A stretch of DNA of 64,000 bases from Xanthobacteraceae bacterium (GCA_004297465.1 SCUB01000019.1:62001-126000); one strand, 5' to 3'; positions 29,598 to 41,551 are shown, counted from the first letter of the stretch. Translations and numbers: made by a program. The notes: generated from the sequence alone by a model not told the origin.

Positions 29598-31493
29598 TTG
29601 AAAATCACCCGCCGCCGCCTGCTCGAGAGCACCGCATCGCTTGCCTGCGTGCCGTTCATGACCGCCGCCGGTCCGCTGGCGGGGCTGGCGCGGGCGCAAG
29701 GCGCGCTGGCGGCCCAGCCGATGCGCCATGGCCTGTCGCTGTTCGGCGACCTCAAATATCCGGCCGCGTTCAAGCATTTCGACTACGTCAACCCCACCGC
29801 GCCGAAGGGCGGCGTGACGCGCCTGATCGCGATCGGCACCTTCGATAATTTCAATCCGGTGGTGTCCGGGGTGAAGGGCGTGCTCGCCGACGGCCTCGGC
29901 CTCATCTACGACGCGCTGATGACGCCCTCGCTCGACGAGCCGTCGGCCGAATACGGGCTGCTGGCGGAGCAGGTCAGCCATCCGGCGGATTTCTCCTCCG
30001 TCACCTACCGGCTGCGCAAGGAGGCGCGCTGGCATGACGGCCGCCCGGTGACGCCCGAGGATGTGATCTTCTCGCTCGAGGCGTTCAAGAAGAACAGCCC
30101 GATGTACTCGGCCTATTATCGCCATGTGGTGAAGGCCGAGAAGGCCGGCGAGCGCGACATCGTGTTCAGCTTCGACGGCGCCGGCAACCGCGAACTGCCG
30201 CAGATCGTCGGCCAGCTCATCGTGCTGCCGAAGCACTGGTGGGAGGGCCTTGATGCCGCGGGGCGCAAGCGCGACATCGCCACCACCACGCTGGAAAAGC
30301 CGCTCGGCGGCGGCGCCTACCGCATCAAGGAGTTCGTGGCGGGGCGCACCGTCGTCTACGAGCGCGTCAGGGATTACTGGGGCCGCGATCTCAGCGTCAA
30401 TGTCGGCCGCAACAATTTCGACGAGCTGCGCTTCGAGTATTTCCGCGACACCACGGTGGCGCTGGAGGCGTTCAAGGCCGATCAGGTCGACTGGCGCACC
30501 GAGAACAGCGCCAAGAGCTGGGCCACCGCCTATGACTTTCCCGCCATTCAGGATGGCCGCGTCGTGCGCGAGGAGTTTGCCGTGCGCAGCCGCGGCATCA
30601 TGCAGGCCTTCGCCTTCAACACGCGGCGCGAGAAGTTCAAGGATGCCCGGCTGCGGCGCGCCTTCAATTACGTGTTCGACTTCGAGGAGATGAACGCGCG
30701 CCTGTTCTACGGCCAGTACCGGCGCATCGTCAGCTATTTCGACGGCACCGAGCTGGCCTCGTCCGGACTGCCGCAGGGCGCGGAACTCGCGATCCTCGAA
30801 GCGGTGCGCGACAAGGTTCCGCCCGAGGTCTTCACCACGGCTTACGCCAATCCGGTCGGCGGCACGACGGAAGCGACGCGCGCCAACCTGCGCGAGTCGA
30901 TGGCCATCCTCAAGGCCGCCGGCTACCAGATCCGCGACCGCCATCTGATCGACCCGGCCACCAGGCAGCCGATGACCATCGAGCTGCTGGTGCAGGATCA
31001 GGCGTTCGAGCGCGTCGCCACCTCGATGGTGCCGGCGTTCGAGCGCATCGGCGTCACCGCCACGGTGCGCATCGTCGACCCGGCGCAGTACGAGAACCGG
31101 CTGCGCAATTTCGATTTCGACGTCATCACCGCGTCGTGGCCGGAATCGCTGTCGCCGGGCAACGAGCAGCGCGAGTTCTGGAGTTCGCAGACCGCCGACG
31201 TGCCCGGTTCGCGCAACCTGATCGGCGTGCGCGATCCGGCCGTCGACGCGCTGATCGAACGCGTCATCTTCGCGACCTCCCGCGACGAACTGGTGGCGGC
31301 GACGCGCGCGCTCGACCGCGTTCTGCTGTGGAACTTCTACGTGATCCCGCAATGGACCTACGGCAAGGAACGCACCGCGCGGTGGGACCGTTACAGCCAC
31401 GCGGCGCAGCTGCCGCTGTACGGCGCGGCGGATTTTCCCGGCGGCTGGTGGTGGGACGCGGCCAAGGCCGCCAAGACGCCGCGGCGGGGATGA
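29598..31493 (+). CDS. yejA: Peptide ABC transporter binding protein (YejA-like), first copy
   Basis: 631 residues from TTG 29598; the frame opens earlier but has no other plausible start close to the signal peptide. 'KITRRRLLESTASLA' is a twin-arginine motif, so Tat export is likely. The body is a family 5 extracellular solute-binding protein ('HGLSLFGDLKYPAAFKHFDYV', 'EARWHDGRPVTPEDVIFS', 'PLGGGAYRIKEFV', 'FNTRREKFKDARLRRAFNYV' in part). YejA-type proteins deliver oligopeptides or microcin C to YejBEF. It heads a five-gene operon. Confidence 0.88.
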   Translation: MKITRRRLLESTASLACVPFMTAAGPLAGLARAQGALAAQPMRHGLSLFGDLKYPAAFKHFDYVNPTAPKGGVTRLIAIGTFDNFNPVVSGVKGVLADGLGLIYDALMTPSLDEPSAEYGLLAEQVSHPADFSSVTYRLRKEARWHDGRPVTPEDVIFSLEAFKKNSPMYSAYYRHVVKAEKAGERDIVFSFDGAGNRELPQIVGQLIVLPKHWWEGLDAAGRKRDIATTTLEKPLGGGAYRIKEFVAGRTVVYERVRDYWGRDLSVNVGRNNFDELRFEYFRDTTVALEAFKADQVDWRTENSAKSWATAYDFPAIQDGRVVREEFAVRSRGIMQAFAFNTRREKFKDARLRRAFNYVFDFEEMNARLFYGQYRRIVSYFDGTELASSGLPQGAELAILEAVRDKVPPEVFTTAYANPVGGTTEATRANLRESMAILKAAGYQIRDRHLIDPATRQPMTIELLVQDQAFERVATSMVPAFERIGVTATVRIVDPAQYENRLRNFDFDVITASWPESLSPGNEQREFWSSQTADVPGSRNLIGVRDPAVDALIERVIFATSRDELVAATRALDRVLLWNFYVIPQWTYGKERTARWDRYSHAAQLPLYGAADFPGGWWWDAAKAAKTPRRG

Positions 31494-31504
31494 GGATCGG
31501 TTCC

Positions 31505-33364
31505 ATGAAGACTCTGTCGCGGCGCACCGTGCTGACGCTTGGCGGCGGCGCGCTTGTCGCGGCGCTGCCGCGCCCGCTGATCGCCGCCACCGAGCGCGAG
31601 AGCCACGGGCTGTCGGCGTTCGGCGATCTCGGCTATGGGCCGGACTTTCCGCATTTTTCCTATGTCAACCCGGCGGCGCCCAAGGGCGGCACGTTCTCGT
31701 CGATCCCCTCGAACCGCGCCTACAACCAGTCGTTCCTGACCTTCAATTCGCTCAATGCCTTCATCCTCAAGGGCGACGGCGCGCAGGGCATGGATCTCAC
31801 CTTCGCCGCCCTGATGGCGCGCGCCAGCGACGAGCCGGATGCGGTGTATGGCCTCGCGGCGCATGCCGTCAGCATCGCCGACGATGGGCTGACCTACCGC
31901 TTCCGCCTGCGGCCCGAGGCGCGGTTCCACGACGGCACGCCGCTTACCGCCCACGACGTCGCCTTCTCGCTCGCCACGCTCAAGGCCAAGGGCCATCCGA
32001 TCATCCGCCAGCTCCTGCGCGACATGAAAGGCGCCGAGGCCACCGATGCGGCGACGGTCGAGGTGACGTTCGCGCCCGGGCGCGGCCGCGACGTGCCGCT
32101 CTATATCGCCTCTCTGCCGATCTTCTCGCGCGCCTATTACGCCGACCGCAACTTCGAGGAATCGACGCTGGAGACGCCGCTCGGCTCCGGGCCCTATCGG
32201 CTGGCGCGCTTCGAGGTCGGCCGCTATCTCGAATTCGAGCGCGTGCGCGACTGGTGGGGCGCCAACTTGCCGGTGGTGCGCGGCCAGCACAATTTCGATA
32301 CCATCCGCTATGAATTCTATCGCGACCGCGAGGTGGCGTTCGAGGGCTTCACCGCGCGCAACTACCTGTTCCGCGAGGAGTTCACCTCGCGGGTGTGGGC
32401 CACGCGCTACGATTTTCCCGCCGTGCAGGACGGCCGCGTCAAGCGCGAGACGCTGCCGGACGACACGCCGTCGGGCGCGCAGGGCTGGTTCATCAACACG
32501 CGGCGCGACAAGTTCGCCGACCCGCGCGTGCGCGAGGCGCTGATCTGCGCGTTCGATTTCGAGTGGACCAACAAGTCGATCATGTACGGCGCCTACAAGC
32601 GCACGCATTCGCCGTTTCAGAATTCCGACATGATGGCGGCGGGCGCGCCGTCGGCCGAAGAATTGCGCCTGCTCGAGCCGTTCCGCGGCCGCGTGCCGGA
32701 CGAGGTGTTCGGGCCGCCGTTCTCGCCGCCGATCTCGGACGGCTCCGGGCAGGACCGCGCGCTGCTGCGCCGCGCCTCGCGGCTGTTGCAGGAGGCCGGC
32801 TGCGTCATCAGGAACGGCCGGCGGCTGACCGCCAGCGGCGAGCCGTTTAGCGTCGAGTTCCTGCTCGACGAGCCGTCGTTCCAGCCCCATCACGCGCCGT
32901 TCATCAAGAACCTGGCGACGCTGGGCATCGAGGCCAGCGTGCGCATGGTCGATCCGGTGCAGCTGCGCGTGCGCGTCGACGATTTCGATTTCGATCTTTC
33001 GATCGTCCGTTTCAGCATGTCGTCGACGCCGGGCGATTCGCTGCGCGCGTTCTTCTCCTCGCATGCGGCCAAGACCAGGGGCTCGCAGAATCTCGCCGGC
33101 ATCGCCGATCCGGTGATCGACGCGCTGATCGAGATCGTGGTCGCGGCCGACAGCCGGCAAGCGCTCACCATCGCCTGCCGCGCCTTCGACCGCGTGTTCC
33201 GCGCCGGCCGCTACTGGATTCCGCAGTGGTACAAGGCCAGCCACCAGCTTGCCTATTGGGACGTTTTCGGCCATCCAGACGTAAAGCCGCGATATGCGCG
33301 TGGCGCGCCGGAAACCTGGTGGTACGATCAGGCCAGGGCTTCCAGACTGGAGCGGGCGGGATAA
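31505..33364 (+). CDS. Peptide ABC transporter binding protein (YejA-like), second copy
   Basis: 619 residues from ATG 31505, which has GAGGA 8 bases before it; an ATG at 31490 overlapping the preceding stop is an alternative. 'MKTLSRRTVLTLGGGALVAAL' is a Tat-type signal. It is paralogous to the gene before it along its whole length ('HGLSAFGDLGYGPDFPHFSYV', 'EARFHDGTPLTAHDVAFS', 'RDKFADPRVREALI'), yet clearly diverged. The pair probably gives the transporter two ligand ranges. It lies 3 bases from yejB. Confidence 0.88.
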   Translation: MKTLSRRTVLTLGGGALVAALPRPLIAATERESHGLSAFGDLGYGPDFPHFSYVNPAAPKGGTFSSIPSNRAYNQSFLTFNSLNAFILKGDGAQGMDLTFAALMARASDEPDAVYGLAAHAVSIADDGLTYRFRLRPEARFHDGTPLTAHDVAFSLATLKAKGHPIIRQLLRDMKGAEATDAATVEVTFAPGRGRDVPLYIASLPIFSRAYYADRNFEESTLETPLGSGPYRLARFEVGRYLEFERVRDWWGANLPVVRGQHNFDTIRYEFYRDREVAFEGFTARNYLFREEFTSRVWATRYDFPAVQDGRVKRETLPDDTPSGAQGWFINTRRDKFADPRVREALICAFDFEWTNKSIMYGAYKRTHSPFQNSDMMAAGAPSAEELRLLEPFRGRVPDEVFGPPFSPPISDGSGQDRALLRRASRLLQEAGCVIRNGRRLTASGEPFSVEFLLDEPSFQPHHAPFIKNLATLGIEASVRMVDPVQLRVRVDDFDFDLSIVRFSMSSTPGDSLRAFFSSHAAKTRGSQNLAGIADPVIDALIEIVVAADSRQALTIACRAFDRVFRAGRYWIPQWYKASHQLAYWDVFGHPDVKPRYARGAPETWWYDQARASRLERAG

Positions 33365-33367
33365 CGG

Positions 33368-34477
33368 ATGACGGCCTATATCTTCCGCCGCATGCTGCTG
33401 ATGATCCCGACGCTGCTCGGGATCCTGTTCGTGTCGTTCGTCGTGGTGCAGTTCGCGCCGGGCGGGCCGGTGGAGCGCGTCATCGCGCAACTGACCGGCG
33501 CCGACACCGGGGCGACCTCGCGCATCTCCGGCTCGCAAAGCGGCGACTTCGGCCCGCGCGGGCCGGCGGGCGCCGCCGCCGACGCGGTCAGCTCGAAGTA
33601 TCGCGGCGCGCAGGGGCTCGATCCCGATTTCATCAAGAGCCTGGAAAAGCAGTTCGGCTTCGATAAGCCGGCGCATGAACGCTTCCTGCTGATGGTGTGG
33701 AACTTCGCGCGCTTCGACTTCGGCAAGAGCTATTTCCGCGACGTCAGCGTGCTGCAGCTCGTCAAGGAGAAGCTGCCGGTCTCGATGTCGCTCGGCATCT
33801 GGATGACGCTGCTGACCTATCTGATCTCGATTCCGCTCGGCATCCGCAAGGCGGTGGCCGACGGTTCGCGGTTCGATGTCTGGACCTCGGCGATCATCAT
33901 CGTCGGCTTCGCCATTCCCGGCTTCCTGTTCGCCATCCTGCTTATCATCCTGTTCGCCGGCGGCTCGTTCTTCGACCTGTTCCCGCTGCGCGGGCTGTTC
34001 TCCGACAACTGGAGCGAGCTGTCGTGGCCGGCCAGGATCGCCGACTATTTCTGGCACCTCGTGCTGCCGCTTCTGTCGATGTCGCTCGGCGCGTTCGCCA
34101 CCATGACGCTGCTGACCAAGAATTCGTTCCTCGACGAGATCCGCAAGCAGTACGTCATGACCGCGCGCGCCAAGGGCTGCAGCGAGCGCCAGGTGCTCTA
34201 TGGCCACGTTTTCCGCAACGCCATGCTGATCGTCATCGCCGGTTTCCCCGGCGCCTTCATCCATGCGTTCTTCTCCGGCGCGCTGCTGATCGAAACCATC
34301 TTCTCGCTCGACGGGCTTGGCCTGCTCGGCTTCGAGAGCGTGCTCAACCGCGACTATCCGGTGGTGTTCGGCACGCTCTACATCTTCTCGCTGCTCGGGC
34401 TGGTGGTGAACCTGATCTCCGACCTGACCTATACCTGGATCGATCCGCGGATCGATTTCGAGACGCGCGAGGTGTGA
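33368..34477 (+). CDS. yejB: Peptide ABC transporter permease YejB
   Basis: 369 residues. The N-terminal helix ('[18 protein letters not shown]') and the long periplasmic loop before the permease core are typical of YejB. The EAA-type loop is '[20 protein letters not shown]'. Helices about 140-345 form the BPD_transp_1 domain. It forms the channel with YejE. Its stop overlaps the yejE start by one base (TGATG). Confidence 0.92.
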   Translation: MTAYIFRRMLLMIPTLLGILFVSFVVVQFAPGGPVERVIAQLTGADTGATSRISGSQSGDFGPRGPAGAAADAVSSKYRGAQGLDPDFIKSLEKQFGFDKPAHERFLLMVWNFARFDFGKSYFRDVSVLQLVKEKLPVSMSLGIWMTLLTYLISIPLGIRKAVADGSRFDVWTSAIIIVGFAIPGFLFAILLIILFAGGSFFDLFPLRGLFSDNWSELSWPARIADYFWHLVLPLLSMSLGAFATMTLLTKNSFLDEIRKQYVMTARAKGCSERQVLYGHVFRNAMLIVIAGFPGAFIHAFFSGALLIETIFSLDGLGLLGFESVLNRDYPVVFGTLYIFSLLGLVVNLISDLTYTWIDPRIDFETREV

Positions 34478-35655
34478 TGACCGCGCCCGTGCCGCTGCCG
34501 CCGCCGCTGCCGTCCACGCCGGACCTTGTCGTGCCGGCCGCGCCGCCGCGTGGCCGCTTGCAGCTGTCGCCGCTCAACGCACGGCGCTGGCAGAATTTCA
34601 CGGCCAACCGGCGCGGCTATTGGTCGTTCTGGATCTTCGCCGTGCTGTTCGTCGTCTCGCTGTTCGCCGAATTCATCGCCAACGACAAGCCGCTGCTGGT
34701 CAGCTACGACGGCGCCCTGTATTTTCCCGTCGTCGTCGACTATCCGGAAACCGCGTTCGGCGGCGATTTCGAGACCTCGGCCGACTACCGCGATCCGTTC
34801 CTGCAGAAGCTGATCGCGGACAAGGGCGGCAGCATGCTGTGGCCGCCGATCCGCTACTCCTATGGCACCCACAATCTCGACCTGCCGACGCCAGCGCCCT
34901 CCAAGCCGACCTGGATGCTGACCGAGGCCGAGTGCAAGCCGGTGGTGGAGCGCAAGGGCCTTGCCGGCTGCCGCGATCTCGAGATGAACTGGCTCGGCAC
35001 CGACGATCAGGGCCGCGACGTGGTGGCGCGGCTGATTTACGGCTTCCGTCTCTCGGTGCTGTTCGGCCTTACCCTGACCATCATCTCCTCGGTGATCGGC
35101 ATCGCCGCCGGCGGCGTGCAGGGCTATTTCGGCGGCTGGACCGACCTGTTGTTTCAGCGTTTCATCGAGATCTGGACCGCGATCCCCTCGCTCTATCTGC
35201 TGCTGATCATCTCGTCGGTGCTGGTGCCCGGCTTCTTCGTGCTGCTCGGCATCCTTCTGCTATTCTCCTGGGTGTCGCTGGTCGGACTGGTGCGCGCCGA
35301 ATTCCTGCGTGGCCGCAATTTCGAATACATCCAGGCAGCGCGCGCGCTCGGCGTTTCCAACGCGGTCATCATGTTCCGCCACCTGCTGCCCAACGCCATG
35401 GTGGCGACGATGACGTTCCTGCCGTTCATCGTGTCGTCGTCGGTGATGACGCTGACCGCGCTCGACTTCCTCGGCTTCGGCCTGCCGCCGGGCTCGCCCT
35501 CGCTCGGCGAACTGTTGTCGCAGGGCAAGGCCAATATCCAGGCGCCGTGGCTCGGCTTCACCGGCTTCTTCTCCGTCGCCATCATGCTGTCGCTCTTGAT
35601 CTTCATCGGCGAGGCGGTGCGCGACGCCTTCGATCCGCGCAGGACATTCAGGTAG
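34477..35655 (+). CDS. yejE: Peptide ABC transporter permease YejE
   Basis: 392 residues. A Pro-rich cytoplasmic start leads to 'LNARRWQNFTANRRGYWSFW', the usual YejE/OppC N-terminal segment, then one helix, a periplasmic loop of about 130 residues with 'NWLGTDDQGRDVVARLIYGF', and five more helices. The coupling loop is 'YIQAARALGVSNAVIMFRHL'. It pairs with YejB. yejF begins 6 bases later. Confidence 0.92.
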   Translation: MTAPVPLPPPLPSTPDLVVPAAPPRGRLQLSPLNARRWQNFTANRRGYWSFWIFAVLFVVSLFAEFIANDKPLLVSYDGALYFPVVVDYPETAFGGDFETSADYRDPFLQKLIADKGGSMLWPPIRYSYGTHNLDLPTPAPSKPTWMLTEAECKPVVERKGLAGCRDLEMNWLGTDDQGRDVVARLIYGFRLSVLFGLTLTIISSVIGIAAGGVQGYFGGWTDLLFQRFIEIWTAIPSLYLLLIISSVLVPGFFVLLGILLLFSWVSLVGLVRAEFLRGRNFEYIQAARALGVSNAVIMFRHLLPNAMVATMTFLPFIVSSSVMTLTALDFLGFGLPPGSPSLGELLSQGKANIQAPWLGFTGFFSVAIMLSLLIFIGEAVRDAFDPRRTFR

Positions 35656-35661
35656 AGCGCC

Positions 35662-37299
35662 ATGGAGGACACCAGCCAGCCGCTGCTCGACGTGCGCGAC
35701 CTCTCGGTGGCGTTCCGCCAGGGCGGCCGCGAGACGCTCGCGGTCGACCGCGTGTCGTTCAAGATCGGGCGCGGCGAATGCGTGGCGCTGGTCGGCGAGT
35801 CCGGGTCGGGCAAATCGGTCAGCGCGCTGTCGGTGATGAAGCTGTTGCCCTATCCGGCGGCCTATCATCCGTCCGGCAGCGTGCGCTTCAAGGGCGAGGA
35901 ACTCCTGGGGCTGTCGGAGCGCGACATCCGCCATGTCCGCGGCAACGACATCACCATGGTGTTCCAGGAGCCGATGACCTCGCTCAATCCGCTGCACACC
36001 ATCGAGGCGCAGCTTGCCGAGATCCTGGCGCTGCATTCGGGCAAGCGGGGCGCCGCGGCGCGCGCGCGCATCATCGAGCTGCTCAGCCAGGTCGGCATCC
36101 CCGATCCGGCGACGCGGCTCGGCAGCTATCCGCACCAGCTGTCCGGCGGCCAGCGCCAGCGCGTCATGATCGCCATGGCGCTCGCCAACGAGCCGGACCT
36201 CTTGATCGCCGACGAGCCGACCACCGCGCTCGACGTCACCGTGCAGGCGCAGATCCTCAAGCTTCTGGCCGACATCCGCGCCCGGCTCGGCATGAGCATG
36301 CTGTTCATCACCCACGACCTCGGCATCGTGCGCAAGATCGCCGATGCGGTGTGCGTGATGACCGGCGGCCGCATCGTCGAACAGGGGCCGGTGGAGCGGG
36401 TGTTCACGGCCCCCGCGCATCCCTACACAAGGGCGCTGCTCGCCGCCGAGCCGCGGCCCGATCCGGCGCCGCCGCGGCCCGACGCGCCGGTGGTGATCTC
36501 ATCCGACAACCTCAAGGTCTGGTTTCCGATCCGGCGCGGGCTGATGCGCAAGACCGTCGGCCAGATCAAGGCGGTCGACGGCGTCAGCATCGAATTGCGC
36601 CAGGGCGAGACGCTCGGCGTGGTCGGCGAATCCGGCTCCGGCAAGACCACGCTGGGGCTGGCGCTCTTGCGCCTGATCTCCTCCAACGGGCCGATCGTGT
36701 TCATGGGCGATGCGATCCAGGGCCTCGGCTTCAAGGCGATGCGCCGCCACCGCCGCCACATGCAGATCGTGTTCCAGGATCCCTATGGCGCGCTCAGCCC
36801 GCGCATGTCGGTGGCCGACATCGTCGCCGAGGGATTGATGGTGCATCATCCGCGCATGGACGAGCACGAGCGCGAGGCCCGCGTCATCCGCGCGCTGAGC
36901 GATGTCGGGTTGGACGCCGGGGCGCGGTTCCGCTATCCGCACGAATTCTCCGGCGGCCAGCGCCAGCGCATCAGCATCGCCCGCGCCATCGTGCTGGAGC
37001 CGAGCTTCGTCGTGCTCGACGAACCGACCAGCGCGCTCGACATGCTGTTCCAGTCGCAGATGGTCGACCTCCTGCGCGCGCTGCAGCGCAAGCGCGATCT
37101 TACCTACCTCTTCATCTCGCACGATCTGCGCGTGGTCGCCGCGCTGGCGAGCCGTCTCGTGGTGATGCGCCAGGGCAAGGTGGTGGAGCAGGGCCCGGCC
37201 GCCGAACTGTTCAAGGCGCCGCAGAGCGATTACACCCGCGCGCTGCTGGCCGCGGCGTTCCGCATGGAAACCGCGCCGGGCGGGGCGGTGTCCGAATAA
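35662..37299 (+). CDS. yejF: Peptide ABC transporter ATPase YejF (duplicated)
   Basis: 545 residues with two complete ABC cassettes. Walker A motifs are GESGSGKS (near 48) and GESGSGKT (near 322). Both halves have the signature 'SGGQRQR', and Walker B '[12 protein letters not shown]' / '[12 protein letters not shown]'. The short oligopeptide C-terminal regions ('[17 protein letters not shown]', '[17 protein letters not shown]') follow each. It energises YejBE in the cytoplasm. The stop is only 3 bases from the stop of the convergent NlpC/P60 gene. Confidence 0.94.
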   Translation: MEDTSQPLLDVRDLSVAFRQGGRETLAVDRVSFKIGRGECVALVGESGSGKSVSALSVMKLLPYPAAYHPSGSVRFKGEELLGLSERDIRHVRGNDITMVFQEPMTSLNPLHTIEAQLAEILALHSGKRGAAARARIIELLSQVGIPDPATRLGSYPHQLSGGQRQRVMIAMALANEPDLLIADEPTTALDVTVQAQILKLLADIRARLGMSMLFITHDLGIVRKIADAVCVMTGGRIVEQGPVERVFTAPAHPYTRALLAAEPRPDPAPPRPDAPVVISSDNLKVWFPIRRGLMRKTVGQIKAVDGVSIELRQGETLGVVGESGSGKTTLGLALLRLISSNGPIVFMGDAIQGLGFKAMRRHRRHMQIVFQDPYGALSPRMSVADIVAEGLMVHHPRMDEHEREARVIRALSDVGLDAGARFRYPHEFSGGQRQRISIARAIVLEPSFVVLDEPTSALDMLFQSQMVDLLRALQRKRDLTYLFISHDLRVVAALASRLVVMRQGKVVEQGPAAELFKAPQSDYTRALLAAAFRMETAPGGAVSE

Positions 37300-37302
37300 T
37301 CC

Positions 37303-38143
37303 TCAGCCTTGCGAGGGCAGCCGGCGAATCGAGCTGATGTCGCCGCCGCCGGCGTCGCGGATGCGGGCCAGCGCGAGCGCGACCGGCTCGACCGCGACGC
37401 GCATGTGGAAGGCGTTGGCGTGGATCATCGTCGCGGCATCGCGCGCAATCGCAACGTGCCCTTTCCAGAACATCAGGTCGCCGCGCCGCAACTCGGTCAG
37501 GCTTGCGACCGGCGCGCCGAGGCTTTGCTCCTGCAGGTCGGAATCGCGCGGACAGGCGAGGCCGGCGGCGTTGAGCGCCACCTGCACCAGCCCCGAGCAA
37601 TCGAGCCCGAGGCTGGTCTTGCCGCCCCACAAGTAGGGCACATGGTGGAAGCGCTCCGCCACCGCCACCCAGTCGGGCTCGCGCGCCTCAAGCGCGGCGA
37701 GATGAACGGCCGGAATGAAGCCCTGCGCCGTCACCGCGAACGGCGCGTCGAGCCGCGTCACCGCGACGCGGCAGCCGAGCGACAGCGCCTCGATCGGCGG
37801 CAGCTTGATCGACGGGCCGGGGAACATGAAGGTGCGCAGCGCCGCGACCTTGTGGGTCGGCGGCGGTCCCGGCGGCACCAGCGCGTTGGCCGGCAGCCAG
37901 CCGACATAGCCGTCGGCGTCCAGTTGCCCCCAGGCCCAGCCCTCGTCGGTGAACTCGTAGATTGTCACCCGCTCGCCCTTGAGCGCCTCGGTGTCGAGCG
38001 CGGCATCGGGCCAGGGCTCGCGCCGCAGCGGCGCGGCGGCATCGATCACCTCGCGCGCGACGCCGTCGCCAAACCGCATGGCGCTCACGGTGCCCTGGAG
38101 GTGTCTTGCGGCGAGATCGGGCCGCGCCGGGGTGAGGCGCGGG

Positions 38144-38151
<8 letters not shown>
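37303..38151 (-). CDS. C40 (NlpC/P60) peptidase with SH3-like domain
   Basis: 282 residues from ATG 38151. Bacterial SH3-like repeats occupy the first about 160 residues ('VTIYEFTDEGWAWGQLDADGY' in part and 'HLAALEAREPDWVAVAERF'). The NlpC/P60 catalytic domain follows with Cys185 ('LDCSGLVQ') and His232 ('KGHVAIA'). No signal peptide is evident, so it may act on recycled murein peptides in the cytoplasm, as similar proteins that cleave gamma-D-Glu-diaminopimelate bonds do. It overlaps the end of the leucyl aminopeptidase gene by 8 bases, suggesting joint peptide breakdown. Confidence 0.88.
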
Positions 38152-39523
<1,372 letters not shown>

Positions 39524-39673
39524 GAGACGGTTATCTGTCTTTGCGGGGTTGGCGGTCTTGCTCCGGTCAACGAAGCAGGTTTTCGCCAATTAACCAGAAG
39601 TTAGGGTTAACGGTCTATTGCTAACAGCCAGGAGGCCCGCGCTCTGAACCGTTGTGGCCCGTTGGCAGGTGTC

Positions 39674-40471
39674 ATGGATTCTCCTCTGGACTTGCGGCAG
39701 CGTGGTTCCCGCCTGCGGGCCTCGGTCGCCGCAGTGGTGCTGGCCGCCGCGCTCGGCGGCTGCAGCACGGCAAGCCTCACCGACGTGACCGGTTCGATCC
39801 GCAACGCCAATGCCGCGCCGGCGGCGGACACCGATCCGCGCCGCGCCGTCGAGATGTGGGGCGAGCGCTACCGCGCCAATCCGCGCGATGCCGAGGCGGC
39901 GCTGCGCTATGCCCAGGGCCTGCGCGCCACCGGCCAGCGCACCCAGGCGGTCGCCGTGCTCGAACAGGCCACCATCGTCGCCCCGTCCGACAAGGCGCTG
40001 CTCGGCGCCTTTGGCCGCGCGCTCGCCGATGTCGGCAACTTCCAGCAGGCGTTCGAGGTGCTGGGCCGCGCCCACACCCCCGACAATCCCGACTGGCGCA
40101 TCCTGTCGGTGCAGGGCGCCGCCCTCGACCAGCTCGGCCGCCACGACGAGGCGCGCCGCTATTACGCCAGCGCGCTCAAGATCGTGCCCGACGAACCGCT
40201 GGTGCTGTCGAATCTCGGCCTGTCCTATGCGTTGACCCGTGACCTCGCCAAGGCCGAGGCGACGCTGCGCCGCGCCCATCGGGGCGGCAGCGCCGATCCG
40301 CGGGTGCGGCAGAACCTGGCGCTGGTCGTCGGATTGCAGGGACGCTTCGCGGAAGCCGAGGAGATCGCCAAATCCGACCTGCCGGCCGACGAGGCCGCCG
40401 CCAACGTCGCCTACTTGCGCCAGATGCTGAGCCGCGAGGGCGGCGACCCGCGCAAGCCGCGCGCCGGCTAG
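39674..40471 (+). CDS. tadD: TadD-like TPR lipoprotein of the pilus locus
   Basis: 265 residues from ATG 39674; a TTG 12 bases upstream is less likely. A signal peptide ends in the lipobox LGGC, with lipid on Cys30. Tetratricopeptide repeats fill residues about 60-235 ('DAEAALRYAQGLRATGQRT', 'PDWRILSVQGAALDQLGRHD', 'PLVLSNLGLSYALTRDLAKA'). TadD is the pilotin-like partner of the secretin in Flp pilus assembly. It is convergent with tadC, unlike loci where it follows it on the same strand. Confidence 0.88.
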   Translation: MDSPLDLRQRGSRLRASVAAVVLAAALGGCSTASLTDVTGSIRNANAAPAADTDPRRAVEMWGERYRANPRDAEAALRYAQGLRATGQRTQAVAVLEQATIVAPSDKALLGAFGRALADVGNFQQAFEVLGRAHTPDNPDWRILSVQGAALDQLGRHDEARRYYASALKIVPDEPLVLSNLGLSYALTRDLAKAEATLRRAHRGGSADPRVRQNLALVVGLQGRFAEAEEIAKSDLPADEAAANVAYLRQMLSREGGDPRKPRAG

Positions 40472-40564
40472 CGAAGCCCGCGTCCCCGATCCTCTCAATT
40501 CAAATTAGGTGAATGCGCAAGCGTTCGCGCGGGCCGCGGGCCGCGCCGAACATTTCCGGGCGCG

Positions 40565-41539
40565 CTATTGGATCGCCATAACCCGGATGGCCGCCGGCCC
40601 GAGGATGACCACGAACAGCACCGGCAGGAAGAACAGGATCATCGGCACGGTGAGCTTGGGCGGCAGCGCGGCGGCGCGCTTCTCGGCTTCCGACATGCGC
40701 AGGTCGCGGTTTTCCTGCGCCATGGTGCGCAGCGTCTGGCCGAGCGGCGTGCCGTAGCGCTCGGCCTGCATCAGCGCCATGCAGACCGATTTCACGCCGT
40801 CGAGTCCGGTGCGCTTGGCGAGGTTCTCGTAGGCCGTCTTGCGGTCCTGCAGGTAGGACAATTCCGCCGTGGTCAGGGTCAGTTCCTCGGCCAGCGCCAC
40901 CGACTGCGAGCCGATCTCCTGGCTGACGCGGCGGAACGCCGCCTCCACCGACATGCCGGATTCCACGCAGATCAGCAGCAGGTCGAGCGCATCGGGAAAC
41001 GCGCGCCGGACCGAGAACTGGCGCTTGGCGATGCTGTTCTTGAGGAACACCATCGGGGCCTGCATGCCGAGATAGGCGGCGCCGAGGCAGATGCCGACCT
41101 GGATCATGCCGGTCTGGTCCTGGCCGCCCAGGAAAAGCACATAGAACAGCGCCATCAGCAGCATTAGAATCGGCGCCACCATGCGGAAGAACAGGAAGGT
41201 GACGTAGGGCGCATGGCCGCGGTAGCCGGCCTGCACCAGCTTGGCGCGCGCCTCTTCCTGCGCCAGCCATTTGCCGAGATTGAAATCCTCGACGATCCGC
41301 TTGATGAACTGCTTGGGATCCTGCCGCAGCGACACCCGCTCGGAGCGCATCAGGCGCTCGCGCTCGCGCTGGCGGATGCGTTCGCGCTCGCTGGCCACCG
41401 CCTTCATGCGCTTGGTCAGGCCGCTGTTGGCAAACAGCGGCAAGGCCAGCGTGTAGACCGTGGCGGCGGTGGCGATGGCCGCCAGCAGCATCGCCATGAA
41501 CCTGGCGTCATGTAGCTTGGCAATCAGGAGTTCGACCAT
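40565..41539 (-). CDS. tadC: Pilus assembly membrane protein TadC
   Basis: 324 residues with four hydrophobic segments and the type II secretion F domain ('FPDALDLLLICVESGMSVEAAF', 'GLDGVKSVCMALMQAERYGTPL' split over turns, 'KRAAALPPKLTVPMILFFLPV'). With TadB it forms the inner-membrane platform on which CpaF acts. It is the last gene of the minus-strand pilus block. Thirteen bases separate it from tadB. Confidence 0.93.
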   Translation of the reverse strand: MVELLIAKLHDARFMAMLLAAIATAATVYTLALPLFANSGLTKRMKAVASERERIRQRERERLMRSERVSLRQDPKQFIKRIVEDFNLGKWLAQEEARAKLVQAGYRGHAPYVTFLFFRMVAPILMLLMALFYVLFLGGQDQTGMIQVGICLGAAYLGMQAPMVFLKNSIAKRQFSVRRAFPDALDLLLICVESGMSVEAAFRRVSQEIGSQSVALAEELTLTTAELSYLQDRKTAYENLAKRTGLDGVKSVCMALMQAERYGTPLGQTLRTMAQENRDLRMSEAEKRAAALPPKLTVPMILFFLPVLFVVILGPAAIRVMAIQ

Positions 41540-41551
41540 GACACCTTGGCC

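Noticed and set aside
31391-34264. 957-codon minus-strand open frame across yejA2 and yejB
   Set aside because: It crosses two clear genes and has typical shadow composition.
34620-37337. 905-codon plus-strand open frame overlapping yejE and yejF in another frame
   Set aside because: The yej genes have all expected motifs; this frame is Arg/Ala-rich without any.
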